In this document: positions 7,854 through 17,526 of the stretch, one piece after another
Position numbering within the stretch: position 1 is the stretch's first letter
Layout: each line of letters starts with the position of its first letter
Source: Kordia algicida OT-1
GTDB lineage: Bacteria; Bacteroidota; Bacteroidia; Flavobacteriales; Flavobacteriaceae
Length of the DNA: 57,509 nucleotides
Direction: 5' to 3'
Assembly: GCF_000154725.1 (NCBI RefSeq)
Contig: NZ_DS544873.1
Location: 853,428 to 910,936, forward strand
The notes under the pieces: model-generated
The model's database searches: none
The model's input: only the letters and a program-made list of their open reading frames with translations
What the model was told of the DNA's origin: nothing
Made by a program: the position numbers and the translations under genes

Positions 7854-10454
7854 ATGCCACACATAAAATACAAGTCCTTTTTTCTATCTTTTATAATGTG
7901 TGTGGCTTTCTTTTTTTTAAGTCACGGACAATCCAAAACGATTAATTCGGGATGGCAATATTCAGAAGATAAAACGAATTGGCAAACAGTCAACATTCCG
8001 CATACATGGAATGTTAAAGATGCGTTTGATGACGTAGCTGGTTACCGTCGTGGATTGGGTTTTTACCAAAAACAACTCTTTGTTTCTTCAAAAGAAAAAG
8101 ACCAAATTTTCTATTTAAAATTTAATGCGGTCAATCAAGAAGCAACGGTTTTTGTGAACGGAAAAAAAGTCACCAATCACAAAGGTGGTTACACCGCTTT
8201 TACTACTGAAATTACATCACATATAAACTTTGATTCTTATAATATAATTGAAGTTGAGGTTGATAATTCACATAATGAAAACATTCCGCCGTTAGATGCT
8301 GATTTTACCTTTTACGGAGGTATATATCGTGATGTTGAATTAATCAAAGTTCCAAAACAACACTTTAGCTTGAAAGATTTTGCTTCAGATGGATTTTATG
8401 TAAACTATGACAACGTATCCAACGAAAAAGCAGGTGTGAATGTTACTGTATTGATTGATAATTTTGATGAAAAAACCAATACTAATGTAGACCTTACCAT
8501 CGTAGATGCTGAAAACAACCTCATTACAGAAAAACATCAAAAAGCAAAGCTGAACGCAAAGGAAAGCAAAACGATCAAAGTTACATTTCCAGAAATTAAA
8601 AATCCGAAATTATGGTCGCCAGACGATCCATATCTCTATAAATTACAACTGACGTTACGCGATACAAACGGAATCATTTTAGATCAAAAATACGCGAATA
8701 TAGGCTTCCGTTGGACAACAATTGATTCTGAAAATGGCTTTTTTCTCAACGGAAAACCTCTCAAATTAATTGGCATCAATCGTCATCAAGATTATAAAAA
8801 TTACGGAAATGCAGTGCCAATCGAATTGCAAAAACAAGACATTCATCTTATCAAAAACATGGGCGCAAATGTGATTCGCTTTGCACATTATCCGCATGCG
8901 CGGGAATTATACAAACTTTGCGACGAACTGGGAATTTTAGTTTGGACAGAAATTCCGATTGTTAACAAAGTAACGGATTCCGAAGCATTTTTTGAGGTGT
9001 CAACGACCATGCAAAAAGAACATATCAAACAATATTACAACTATCCGAGTGTGGTAATGTTTGGCTATATGAATGAAATCTTTCTGCGCTTGGCTTTCGA
9101 TCGAAAATCTACGAAAGAAGAAAAAGAAGCCCTCAAAAAAACAACTCTAAAACTCGCCAATCAACTTGAAGAACTTACCCGAAAACTAGCGCCGAATCAT
9201 ATCACCGTAATGGCAGGGCATTTAAACGAAGTCTATAACGAGACAGGAATTGCTGATGTGCCGATGCTCCTTGGTTGGAACCTGTATTTTGGTTGGTACG
9301 ATGCACAAATTGAAGATTTGGGAACTTTTCTTGACGACCAACATCAACGGTATCCAAATCGTTCGTTATTGCTTTCGGAATACGGTCCTGGCGCGGACGT
9401 GAGAATCTTTACTAAAACGCCAAAGAAGTTTGATTTCTCTACCAATTATCAGGCGAAACTGCATCAATCGTATTACAAACAAATTACTAACAGACCTTTT
9501 ATGACTGGAATGACTGCGTGGAATTTTGCTGATTTTGGTTCAGAATTTCGTGGTGATGCGATTCCGCATGTCAATCAAAAAGGCTTGGTACAATACGACC
9601 GAACGCCGAAAGACATCTATTATTGGTACAAATCGGTTTTGGATACGAAAGAACCGTTTATTCATATCGCAACTGATAATCTAAAGAAATTGACTTTGTT
9701 AGAAGATGAAACATTTCCGATTCAGATTTATTCAAATCAGCCGTCTATTTCGGTGTTTTTAAACGGTGAAAAATATCGTGAATATTCACTTGAAAATGGT
9801 TTTGTTTCAGTTGATTTACCATTGCAGAACGGACAAAATCGAATTGAAGTGATGACGCATGAAGTTTATGAAGAAAAATATGTACATATCAATCGAATTA
9901 AAACGTTCGATTTTGAAAATTTCAAGCGTTTCGGAATCAATATTGGTTCACATCTCTACTTTTATGACGAAGAACAAAACATCACGTTCGTTCCGGATCA
10001 AGTCTACAAAAAAGGTTGGTTTGGGTACAAAAACGGAACAGCTTACGGAATTACCAAAGACAAAAATCAAGGATTACCACACAACATTAAAAATACGGAT
10101 GCAGAACCATTATTTCAAACTTTGTTAGAAGGCTGTAACGAATATAAAATGGACGTTCCAGAAGGCAATTACAAAGTAATCTTATATTTTGTGGAACCAC
10201 AGATCAAACCAACAGAAAATATTTACAATCTCTCAAAAAACACTGCTACAATTGATAAAAAACAACGCATTTTTGATGTATATATCAACGAAAAATTGAT
10301 CGAAAAACAATTAAATTTAGCGCAAGCGTATCCGGAAAAATATGGTGTAACGCTTCAAACAAAAATTCAAACGAAAAAAGGACTTACGTTGAAACTCAAC
10401 GCTATCGAAGGTTTACCTGTTATCAGCGGAATTTTAATAGAAAAACTAGACTAA
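7854..10454 (+). CDS. GH2 family glycosidase with C-terminal malectin-like domain
   Basis: An 866-residue protein with a Sec signal peptide ending near FFFLSHGQ. The N-terminal sugar-binding sandwich contains NIPHTWN and GFYQKQLF, then the Ig-like domain and a TIM barrel with the motif IGINRHQDYKNYG. The likely acid/base is Glu408 (FGYMNEIF) and the nucleophile Glu509 (LLLSEYGPG); NFADF precedes the barrel end. Residues about 685-866 include an Ig-like segment and a malectin-like carbohydrate-binding region (KKGWFGYKNGT, YKVILYFVEPQ). Family members are beta-galactosidases, beta-mannosidases or beta-glucuronidases; I cannot choose between them. The stop overlaps the next ATG by one base. Confidence 0.85.
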   Translation: MPHIKYKSFFLSFIMCVAFFFLSHGQSKTINSGWQYSEDKTNWQTVNIPHTWNVKDAFDDVAGYRRGLGFYQKQLFVSSKEKDQIFYLKFNAVNQEATVFVNGKKVTNHKGGYTAFTTEITSHINFDSYNIIEVEVDNSHNENIPPLDADFTFYGGIYRDVELIKVPKQHFSLKDFASDGFYVNYDNVSNEKAGVNVTVLIDNFDEKTNTNVDLTIVDAENNLITEKHQKAKLNAKESKTIKVTFPEIKNPKLWSPDDPYLYKLQLTLRDTNGIILDQKYANIGFRWTTIDSENGFFLNGKPLKLIGINRHQDYKNYGNAVPIELQKQDIHLIKNMGANVIRFAHYPHARELYKLCDELGILVWTEIPIVNKVTDSEAFFEVSTTMQKEHIKQYYNYPSVVMFGYMNEIFLRLAFDRKSTKEEKEALKKTTLKLANQLEELTRKLAPNHITVMAGHLNEVYNETGIADVPMLLGWNLYFGWYDAQIEDLGTFLDDQHQRYPNRSLLLSEYGPGADVRIFTKTPKKFDFSTNYQAKLHQSYYKQITNRPFMTGMTAWNFADFGSEFRGDAIPHVNQKGLVQYDRTPKDIYYWYKSVLDTKEPFIHIATDNLKKLTLLEDETFPIQIYSNQPSISVFLNGEKYREYSLENGFVSVDLPLQNGQNRIEVMTHEVYEEKYVHINRIKTFDFENFKRFGINIGSHLYFYDEEQNITFVPDQVYKKGWFGYKNGTAYGITKDKNQGLPHNIKNTDAEPLFQTLLEGCNEYKMDVPEGNYKVILYFVEPQIKPTENIYNLSKNTATIDKKQRIFDVYINEKLIEKQLNLAQAYPEKYGVTLQTKIQTKKGLTLKLNAIEGLPVISGILIEKLD

Positions 10455-11341
10455 TGAAACTTACAATTAACATATACATCATACTTTTTGTGTTATCACT
10501 TTCAGCACAAAATAAAACAACATACACGTATTCCATCAAAGGAAAAGACACCTTAAAACTAGACGTGTATACACCAAAAAACATCAAAAAAACAGATAAG
10601 TTACCTGTGTTACTTTGGATGCACGGCGGCGGTTTCTCTGTAGGACACAGAGATTATATAGACGATGAAAATTTAGTAAAATACGCTGCCAAAGAGCAGA
10701 ATTACATTGGTATTTCGATTTCCTATCGTTTACTCAGAAAAGGTACCAAAACAGGTTTCGGTTGCGATTGCACGAAAGATGAAAAACTGGAAACTTTCAA
10801 GCAAGCAGTAATTGATTATATGGATGCTGCCAAATATATAGTAGAACACGCCAACGAACTGCAAATCGATACCACAAAAATCATTGCCGGCGGCAGTAGT
10901 GCGGGAGCAGAAGGTATTTTGAACGCAGTTTTCATGCGCGAATATTTTGTTGATAACGCCGAAGATTATTCCAAAGTGAAATTTGCAGGAGCTTTTTCCT
11001 GTGCCGGCGCGGTTGTAGACGCGAGTTACATCACACCAAACAATGCGGTTCCTGCAGTTTTATATCATGGAACAAAAGATCAATTAGTGCCTTTTGGAAA
11101 CGCACCGCATCATTATTGTGAACCCACGAAAGATGGCTACATCATGCTAGATGGCTCAAAAATTATTGCCGAAAAATTAGAAGATTTTGAAACGTCTTAT
11201 TATTTCAATATAGTAAAAGATGCACGTCACGAAATTTCCCGAATTCCTTTTGAAGAATTAGATATCGTGTTCAACTTTTTCAAACGAACTGTATTGAACG
11301 ATGAAGTGATTCAAACAAAAATTATAAAAACCAAAAAATAA
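10454..11341 (+). CDS. Secreted alpha/beta hydrolase (carboxylesterase, BD-FAE/lipase-like)
   Basis: A 295-residue protein with a Sec signal peptide (residues 1-18, LFVLSLSAQ). The HGGGF oxyanion motif (about residue 57) and GGSSAG nucleophile elbow (Ser149) mark the esterase/lipase (HSL/carboxylesterase) group. The acid is probably the Asp in YHGTKDQLVP, and the His lies in KDARHEIS. Both ends overlap neighbours by one base (TAATG), so it is translated in the same operon as GH2 and the sulfatase. I infer a carbohydrate deacetylase or feruloyl-esterase-like role in unmasking the substrate; this is not proven by motifs. Confidence 0.7.
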   Translation: MKLTINIYIILFVLSLSAQNKTTYTYSIKGKDTLKLDVYTPKNIKKTDKLPVLLWMHGGGFSVGHRDYIDDENLVKYAAKEQNYIGISISYRLLRKGTKTGFGCDCTKDEKLETFKQAVIDYMDAAKYIVEHANELQIDTTKIIAGGSSAGAEGILNAVFMREYFVDNAEDYSKVKFAGAFSCAGAVVDASYITPNNAVPAVLYHGTKDQLVPFGNAPHHYCEPTKDGYIMLDGSKIIAEKLEDFETSYYFNIVKDARHEISRIPFEELDIVFNFFKRTVLNDEVIQTKIIKTKK

Positions 11342-13065
11342 TGAAGAACATTTTTCTCATACTAATCACACTTGTAGCACTACAATCTTGCAAAAATGCA
11401 AAGTCGGAAGCCGCCGATTCGAGCGCAGTCGAAAACTCAAAACGACCTAACATTATCTATATCATGGCAGACGATCACGCGGCGCAAGCCATCAGTGCGT
11501 ATGGTCATCCAATCGGGAAACTGGCGCCGACACCAAACATTGATCGATTGGCAAAAAACGGTGCGATTTTCAAAAATAACTTTTGTACGAATTCTATTTG
11601 CGGACCAAGTCGCGCCGTGGTTTTAACAGGCAAACACAGTCATATCAACGGATTTCGAATGAACGGCGAACGTTTTGACGGTTCTCAACAAACACTTCCA
11701 AAATTATTGAAAAAAGCAGGATATAACACAGCAATCATTGGGAAATGGCACTTACACGGCTATCCTGAAGGTTTTGATTATTGGAATATTTTAAACGATC
11801 AAGGAAACTATTACAATCCGCAGTTTATCAAAATTCAGGACACCATTCACTTCAACAAAAAACATATTGATTCAACAGCACATTGGACTGCCAATTTGCC
11901 TGATACCACTACCGTAAAAGGATACGCAACCGATTTAATTACCGATTATGCAATCGATTATATTGATAAGAAGAAAAACAGCGACCAACCATTTTTTATC
12001 ATGATGCATCACAAAGCGCCACATCGCAATTGGATGCCTGCTTTGCGCCATCTAAATAAGTATGATTCGGTACAATTTCCACTTCCAGAAACTTATTTTA
12101 CAAATCACGAAAACTCTACTGCATCCAAAGAGCAATTGCAAACCATTTATCGCGATATGTACGAAGGACACGATTTGAAAATGACCAAAAAGAAAGGAAG
12201 TCCAGAATTAGCTTGGAATCCGTGGAAGACTGATTTTGAAAGAATGACGCCGGAACAACGCGCAGCTTGGGATAAAGCTTACCAGCCAAAAAATGACGCT
12301 TTTCACGATGCAAACTTAACCGGAAAAGCGTTGGCAGAATGGAAAGGACAACGTTATTTGCAAGAATATCTTTCCACAATTGCATCTGTGGACGAAGGCG
12401 TCGGGAAAATTTTAGACTATTTGGAAGCCAACGGATTGGCAGAAAATACGATTGTAGTATACACTTCAGATCAAGGATTTTATTTAGGTGAAAAAGGCTG
12501 GTTTGACAAGCGTTTTATGTATGAAGAATCCTTAAAAATGCCCTTATTGATTCAGTATCCGGAAAAAATCAAATCGGGAACTGTAGTTGAAGGTTTGACA
12601 CAAAACTTAGATTTTGCCGAAACGTTTTTAGATTTTGCAAACGTTGACATTCCTGAAGACATGCAAGGAAAATCATTTGTTGGTTTATTAGACGGTTCTG
12701 AAAGTGATGAAGATTTCAGAGATGCGGTGTATTATCACTATTACGATTATCCTGCATTTCACATGGTGAAAAAAATGTATGGCATTCGTACGAAACGTTA
12801 TAAATTAATTCATGTGTACGATGATATTGACGAATGGGAATTGTATGATTTACAAACTGATCCGCAAGAATTAACAAATTTAATCAATGATGAAAATTAT
12901 GACGAAATCGAAACGAAACTTAGAAAACGTTTAGTAGAATTACAACAGCAATATAACGTCACTGAAAAAGAATTTGAAAAAGCTCCGAAACAAAAGGTTG
13001 ACAAAGCGTACAAGCAATTCGACAGATTAAGAGGTCATACAGGTTCAAGAAAACACCATCACTAA
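11341..13065 (+). CDS. S1 family (formylglycine) sulfatase lipoprotein
   Basis: A 574-residue protein with a lipoprotein signal peptide (lipobox LQSC). The sulfatase signature is intact: metal-binding Asp pair in RPNIIYIMADDHA and the modification motif C-G-P-S-R at Cys87 (NSICGPSRAVVLTG), in which Cys becomes formylglycine. Further landmarks are GKWHLHG, MHHKAPHRNW and YTSDQGFYLGEKGWFDKRF. A maturase is needed; none is encoded here. Its presence means that the target glycan is probably sulfated, typical of marine algae. The C-terminus is rich in Lys and His. It sits between an esterase (1-bp overlap) and a GH43 gene (no gap). Confidence 0.9.
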   Translation: MKNIFLILITLVALQSCKNAKSEAADSSAVENSKRPNIIYIMADDHAAQAISAYGHPIGKLAPTPNIDRLAKNGAIFKNNFCTNSICGPSRAVVLTGKHSHINGFRMNGERFDGSQQTLPKLLKKAGYNTAIIGKWHLHGYPEGFDYWNILNDQGNYYNPQFIKIQDTIHFNKKHIDSTAHWTANLPDTTTVKGYATDLITDYAIDYIDKKKNSDQPFFIMMHHKAPHRNWMPALRHLNKYDSVQFPLPETYFTNHENSTASKEQLQTIYRDMYEGHDLKMTKKKGSPELAWNPWKTDFERMTPEQRAAWDKAYQPKNDAFHDANLTGKALAEWKGQRYLQEYLSTIASVDEGVGKILDYLEANGLAENTIVVYTSDQGFYLGEKGWFDKRFMYEESLKMPLLIQYPEKIKSGTVVEGLTQNLDFAETFLDFANVDIPEDMQGKSFVGLLDGSESDEDFRDAVYYHYYDYPAFHMVKKMYGIRTKRYKLIHVYDDIDEWELYDLQTDPQELTNLINDENYDEIETKLRKRLVELQQQYNVTEKEFEKAPKQKVDKAYKQFDRLRGHTGSRKHHH

Positions 13066-14919
13066 ATGAAAATACAACACATCACATTATTGGCAATAAC
13101 GCTCACGGCATTGATTTCTTGTGAAAACACTCAAGAAAAAAATGTTGTGACTAGCGACCATTCCACCGAAAATAAAACCATCAATTCCACGCAAACGTAC
13201 ATCAATCCGCTTGATATTGATTACACGTATATGGTGTACAATTCCAGCAGAAACAAATCCTATCGTTCTGGTGCAGATCCTGCGGTAATTGAGTTTAAAG
13301 GAGAATACTATATGTTCGTCACGCGTTCGTTTGGCTATTGGCATTCTACAGATTTGGTGAATTGGAAATTTATCAAACCGCAACAATGGTTTTTTGAAGG
13401 CAGCAACGCACCGACTGCATTTAACTACAAAGATTCATTAGTCTATTTTGCGGGCGATCCCGCAGGATACGGTAGTATTTTATATACCGACGATCCCAAA
13501 AAAGGCTTGTGGACACCAACGGCTTCTATTTCAAACAACATTCAAGACTCCGAATTATTTATTGACGATGATGGCAAATCATATCTCTATTGGGGATCAT
13601 CGAATCTGCATCCGATTCGTGTAAAAATGTTAAACAAAGACGATCGTTTTCTGGAAACCGGCGTTCGAAAAGAACTCATCAATTTAGTAGAAGAAAAACA
13701 CGGCTGGGAACGTTTTGGCGAAAACAACTTTCATCTGACGTTGAAAGAAGGCTATATGGAAGGTGCTTCGATGACGAAACACAAAGCAAAATATTATTTG
13801 CAGTACGCAGCACCGGGAACGCAATTTAACGTATATGCCGATGGAGTGTATATTGGTGATTCGCCACTCGGACCATTTACATACATGAAAAACAATCCGA
13901 TGAGTTTTAAACCAGGTGGATTTACCAATGGCGCAGGACACGGAATTACGGTGAAGCAAACCAACGGTCAGTACTGGCATTTTGCGACGATGGCATTAGC
14001 GTCAAACGCACAATGGGAACGTCGTTTATGTATGTTTCCAACGTATTTTGATGAAGATGGATTGATGTACAGCAACACTTCATACGGAGATTATCCGCGA
14101 TTTGGACCCAATCATCCGACGAAAGCTGGCGAACATAACGGTTGGATGTTACTATCATACAAAGGAAAAGTAACGGTTTCTTCTTCTTTAAAGCAAATTA
14201 TGAAATTTACCTCAAATGATGATGAAGTAAAAGTGGAAGAACTTCCGAAGAAAATAAATGCGGAAGGACAATTAACGGCAAATGTTTTAACCGATGAAAA
14301 TCCAAAAACTTTTTGGGTAGCTGAAGCGAATGATGATAAACAATGGATTACCATCGAATTACTGAACGAAGGAACGGTTCATGCGCTTCAACTGAATTAT
14401 CACGATCATGAATCGGGAATTTACACGCGTGTAGAAGGTTTACAGCATCAATTTACGATTGAAACTTCCGAAGATGGGACGAATTGGAAAACTGTTGTGG
14501 ATAGAAGCCAAAGTACTATTGATGCACCAAATGCGTATCTTGTGTTAGACAAACCTGTTAAGGCAAAGTTTGTGCGTTACAATAATATCAAAGTGCCGGG
14601 AAATAACTTTGCGATGTCTGAAATTAGAGTATTCGGACTTGGTTTGGGAGAAGTGCCAAGTGAAGTAGCCAACTTTAAAATCAATCGTGAAAAAGATCGC
14701 AGAGATGCATCGTTTTCTTGGGATGCAGTAGAAGGCGCGCAAGGATATAACATTCGTTGGGGAATTGCGCCAGACAAATTGTATCAATCTTGGCAAGTAT
14801 ATGATACGAATACACATTTTATGCGTTGTTTAGACAGCGATACGCCGTATTATTTTACGATTGAAGCGTATAATGAAAACGGAATATCTGATCAAACTGA
14901 AATAATTTTTGTAGAATAA
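13066..14919 (+). CDS. GH43-like glycosidase with F5/8-type C and Fn3-like domains
   Basis: A 617-residue lipoprotein (lipobox ALISC). The five-bladed propeller of GH43 is recognised by the catalytic base Asp71 (SGADPAVIEF), the pKa-modulating Asp161 (DSELFIDDDGKSYLYWG) and the acid Glu232 (YMEGASMTKHKAKYYLQY). Residues about 395-530 form an F5/8-type C (CBM32-like) domain, and about 535-617 a fibronectin III domain. GH43 enzymes act on alpha-L-arabinosides, beta-xylosides or galactosides; specificity is not readable. The start codon directly follows the sulfatase stop and its stop overlaps the next gene by one base. Confidence 0.8.
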   Translation: MKIQHITLLAITLTALISCENTQEKNVVTSDHSTENKTINSTQTYINPLDIDYTYMVYNSSRNKSYRSGADPAVIEFKGEYYMFVTRSFGYWHSTDLVNWKFIKPQQWFFEGSNAPTAFNYKDSLVYFAGDPAGYGSILYTDDPKKGLWTPTASISNNIQDSELFIDDDGKSYLYWGSSNLHPIRVKMLNKDDRFLETGVRKELINLVEEKHGWERFGENNFHLTLKEGYMEGASMTKHKAKYYLQYAAPGTQFNVYADGVYIGDSPLGPFTYMKNNPMSFKPGGFTNGAGHGITVKQTNGQYWHFATMALASNAQWERRLCMFPTYFDEDGLMYSNTSYGDYPRFGPNHPTKAGEHNGWMLLSYKGKVTVSSSLKQIMKFTSNDDEVKVEELPKKINAEGQLTANVLTDENPKTFWVAEANDDKQWITIELLNEGTVHALQLNYHDHESGIYTRVEGLQHQFTIETSEDGTNWKTVVDRSQSTIDAPNAYLVLDKPVKAKFVRYNNIKVPGNNFAMSEIRVFGLGLGEVPSEVANFKINREKDRRDASFSWDAVEGAQGYNIRWGIAPDKLYQSWQVYDTNTHFMRCLDSDTPYYFTIEAYNENGISDQTEIIFVE

Positions 14920-15752
14920 TGATGAAATACTTATTAACCTTATTAGTTGTATTCATATCATTTTCAGTCACATCACAAGAACTGAAAATAATGAGCTACA
15001 ACATCAAATTGGATTATCCGAAAGAAGGAAAAAACAGTTGGATGAATCGGAAGCCTTTTATGGTGAATCAAATCAAGTTTTATGAGCCAACTGTTTTAGG
15101 TGTGCAAGAAGCTTTGCCCAATCAAATGAAAGATCTAGATAGTTTGTTGACTGATTATAGCTTTGTTGGTGTTGGGAGAGATGACGGCAAAAACAAAGGC
15201 GAATATTCAGCTATATTTTACAAAAAGGACGAATTGGAAGTCGTACAATCTTCTACATTTTGGTTGTCAGAAACACCTGAAAAAGTAAGTATGGGTTGGG
15301 ACGCTGTGTGCAATCGCATGTGTACGTATGCGTTGTTTCAACATACGAAAACAAAACAAAAATTTTGGGTATTTAACACACATTTTGATCATGTAGGAAA
15401 AGAAGCCAGAAAAAATAGTGCTGTGTTAATTCTAAATAAAATAAAAAGCGCAAACACAGAAAATTATCCTGTGTTTTTAACGGGCGATTTCAATATGGAA
15501 CCGAATCATGAAAGTATCGACCATATTACACAATCGTTGAAGGATTCTAAAAAGATAGCTGCATTAGATTTTGGTCCTGAAGGAACATTTAACGGTTTTC
15601 ATTTTGACAAACCTGTCACTCGTCGTATCGATTATATTTTCGTTTCAAAACATGTTAAGGTGCACAAATACGCAGTGTTAAGTGACCATTGGAACATGCA
15701 ATATCCATCAGATCATTTACCTGTATTGATAGAAACTACACTAACAAACTAA
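14919..15752 (+). CDS. Secreted endonuclease/exonuclease/phosphatase-fold protein
   Basis: A 277-residue protein with a Sec signal peptide (about residues 1-19, FSVTSQ). The start is a double ATG (14919/14922); the first overlaps the previous stop. Motifs of the EEP superfamily are present: LKIMSYNIK, GVQEALPNQ, NTHFDHVG, TGDFNMEP and the terminal SDHLPV. The fold performs metal-dependent phosphodiester or phosphate-ester hydrolysis. Such proteins recur at the ends of PULs; the substrate is unknown, and a role in removing phosphate groups from glycans is only a guess. Confidence 0.75.
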   Translation: MMKYLLTLLVVFISFSVTSQELKIMSYNIKLDYPKEGKNSWMNRKPFMVNQIKFYEPTVLGVQEALPNQMKDLDSLLTDYSFVGVGRDDGKNKGEYSAIFYKKDELEVVQSSTFWLSETPEKVSMGWDAVCNRMCTYALFQHTKTKQKFWVFNTHFDHVGKEARKNSAVLILNKIKSANTENYPVFLTGDFNMEPNHESIDHITQSLKDSKKIAALDFGPEGTFNGFHFDKPVTRRIDYIFVSKHVKVHKYAVLSDHWNMQYPSDHLPVLIETTLTN

Positions 15753-15766
15753 CTAATTATAAAACA

Positions 15767-17143
15767 ATGAACAAAAAAGCATTTTTATTACTGATTACCG
15801 CCATTTCTGCATTAGGTGGATTATTATTTGGCTATGATACGGGCGTTATCAATGGCGCACAATTTTTTCTTAGTAAATACTTTGAGCTTGATGCTACTTT
15901 AAAAGGTTGGGTAGTTGGAAGTGCATTAGTAGGTTGTTTTACAGGTGCCATTATAGCAGGACCTTTGAGTATAAAAATTGGTAGAAAATGGTCGCTGATC
16001 GTTTCTGCAGTACTTTTCTCAGTATCAGCTTGGGGATCAGGATTACCTGAAATGTTCCCTGAAACCGTAACCATGTTAGTAATATTTAGAATCATTGGAG
16101 GAGTTGGAATTGGAATTGCTTCTATGAACGCACCGATGTATATTGCGGAAATAGCGCCGAGCAACATACGAGGTAAAATGGTCACCTACTATCAATTAGC
16201 GATTGTCGTTGGGTTCTTTGTCGTATTTTTAGCCACCTATTTTATAGGAAACGGTTTAACGGAAGCTGAAAATATACAATTCGGTTGGAGACGTATGTTT
16301 TGGTCAGAATTGGTGCCAAGTTTATTGTTTTTAGTGCTGTTATTTTTCGTACCAAAAAGTCCAAGATGGTTGGCTATCAAAGGCGAAGACGAAGAAGCTT
16401 TACATATTTTGAATAAAGTACACGGAAAAGAACAAGCGCAACATGAAATCAAAGAAATCAAAGCTTCATTAGAACAAAAAGAGCAAAAAGAAAAAGTAAA
16501 TTACTACTCTAAAGCTATTTTAGTCATCATAATTATCGGAACTGCTTTGTCTGTTTTACAACAGTTTACGGGAATCAATGCAGTCTTATACTATGGCGCA
16601 GATATTTTTGAAAAAGCACTTGGTTTTGGTAAAGAAGACGTTTTGGCACAACAAATCCTATTAGCATTTGTCAATTTGGTATTTACCTTCGTAGCTATGT
16701 ATACTGTCGATAAGTATGGAAGAAAGCCATTACTATATGTTGGTTCTATTGGTATGATCGTAGGTTTTTTACTTTTAGGAGTATCATTACAACAAAATGC
16801 AGTAGGCTTGGTTTCGCTAATTGGAGTTTTGATATTTATTGGTTCTTTTGCTTTATCAATGGGACCTGTTGTTTGGGTAATTTTATCTGAGATGTTTCCT
16901 AACAAAATACGAAGTGTAGCAATGTCGGTAGCAGTAGCGGCACAATGGGCAGCAAATTATCTTGTGTCACAAACATTCCCAATAGTTATGGAGAGTGAAG
17001 CCAACAATAGTACACCTTGGAATGGTTCTATGCCGTATTTTATATTTATAGGGTTTATTCTAATCATTATCTTTTTAACCTATAAATTCATCCCAGAAAC
17101 CAAAGGAAAAACCCTTGAAGAGATCGAAGGGTTTTGGGAATAA
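15767..17143 (+). CDS. Sugar:H+ symporter, MFS sugar porter family (XylE/GalP-like)
   Basis: From the ATG at 15767 the protein has 458 residues and about 12 transmembrane segments. Upstream in-frame ATG codons inside the previous gene would add a hydrophilic leader and are rejected. Sugar-porter signatures are GGLLFGYDTGVINGA in TM1, a QQFTGINAVLYYG segment in TM7, DKYGRKPLL and the C-terminal PETKGKTLEEIE. It imports a monosaccharide through the inner membrane by proton symport, and would take up the end product of the PUL (glucose, galactose or xylose). It is the last gene before a terminator. Confidence 0.85.
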   Translation: MNKKAFLLLITAISALGGLLFGYDTGVINGAQFFLSKYFELDATLKGWVVGSALVGCFTGAIIAGPLSIKIGRKWSLIVSAVLFSVSAWGSGLPEMFPETVTMLVIFRIIGGVGIGIASMNAPMYIAEIAPSNIRGKMVTYYQLAIVVGFFVVFLATYFIGNGLTEAENIQFGWRRMFWSELVPSLLFLVLLFFVPKSPRWLAIKGEDEEALHILNKVHGKEQAQHEIKEIKASLEQKEQKEKVNYYSKAILVIIIIGTALSVLQQFTGINAVLYYGADIFEKALGFGKEDVLAQQILLAFVNLVFTFVAMYTVDKYGRKPLLYVGSIGMIVGFLLLGVSLQQNAVGLVSLIGVLIFIGSFALSMGPVVWVILSEMFPNKIRSVAMSVAVAAQWAANYLVSQTFPIVMESEANNSTPWNGSMPYFIFIGFILIIIFLTYKFIPETKGKTLEEIEGFWE

Positions 17144-17190
17144 ATTTTAACGATAAAACTAAATTCAAAGTCGTTTTTTTACCTGTGATA

Positions 17191-17218
17191 AGTCTTTCAG
17201 AAATGAAGGACTTTTTTT
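17191..17218 (+). terminator. Rho-independent terminator at the end of the first PUL
   Basis: An 8-bp stem with one G.U pair (AGTCTTTC at 17191-17198, GAAGGACT at 17205-17212) around a 6-nt loop is followed by a T run (17213-17218). It lies 48 bp after the sugar porter stop and closes the operon that begins upstream of the window. Confidence 0.75.
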
Positions 17219-17526
17219 ATTTTTTCATGACAATATTATTCTTCTGGAAAAATGCTAAAAATTGTACTCCAAGAATCATGCTTTTTCTTTTTATGAAGTT
17301 TAAAAATTTGATATTTAGATATTTGTGTTTTTTAACCTCTAAAAGAAAAGTTAAGTGTACAAAAAAATGATTTGAATAGATCTTAGGTTTAATTTATATT
17401 CTCTACTATTTCTGCTTTTTGTCTCCAAAACTAACTATACAAATTTTAATTCCATTTATACAAATGCTTCACTGTAAAGCTTGTGAATCCAATATATTTG
17501 AATTACTTTGTTAGTTTCTTTACATA
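17219..17526 (+). promoter_or_regulatory. Intergenic region with probable promoter of the kinase/response-regulator pair
   Basis: This AT-rich stretch holds no convincing gene. A perfect Bacteroidota -7 box TATATTTG lies at 17493-17500, 26 bp before the kinase ATG, but there is no TTG at the right distance upstream. A TTCACTGTAAA sequence at 17468-17478 weakly resembles one half of the repeats described before the two downstream exported proteins. Nothing else recognisable was found. Confidence 0.45.

Noticed and set aside
17134-17370. Open frame of 78 codons after the sugar porter
   Set aside because: It crosses the terminator hairpin, is made of Phe/Lys-rich low-complexity sequence typical of AT-rich spacers, and has no ribosome-binding context.
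17468-17478. TTCACTGTAAA before the kinase gene as a LytTR autoregulation site
   Set aside because: Only one imperfect half-site, no partner 21 bp away, and the wrong distance to the -7 box.
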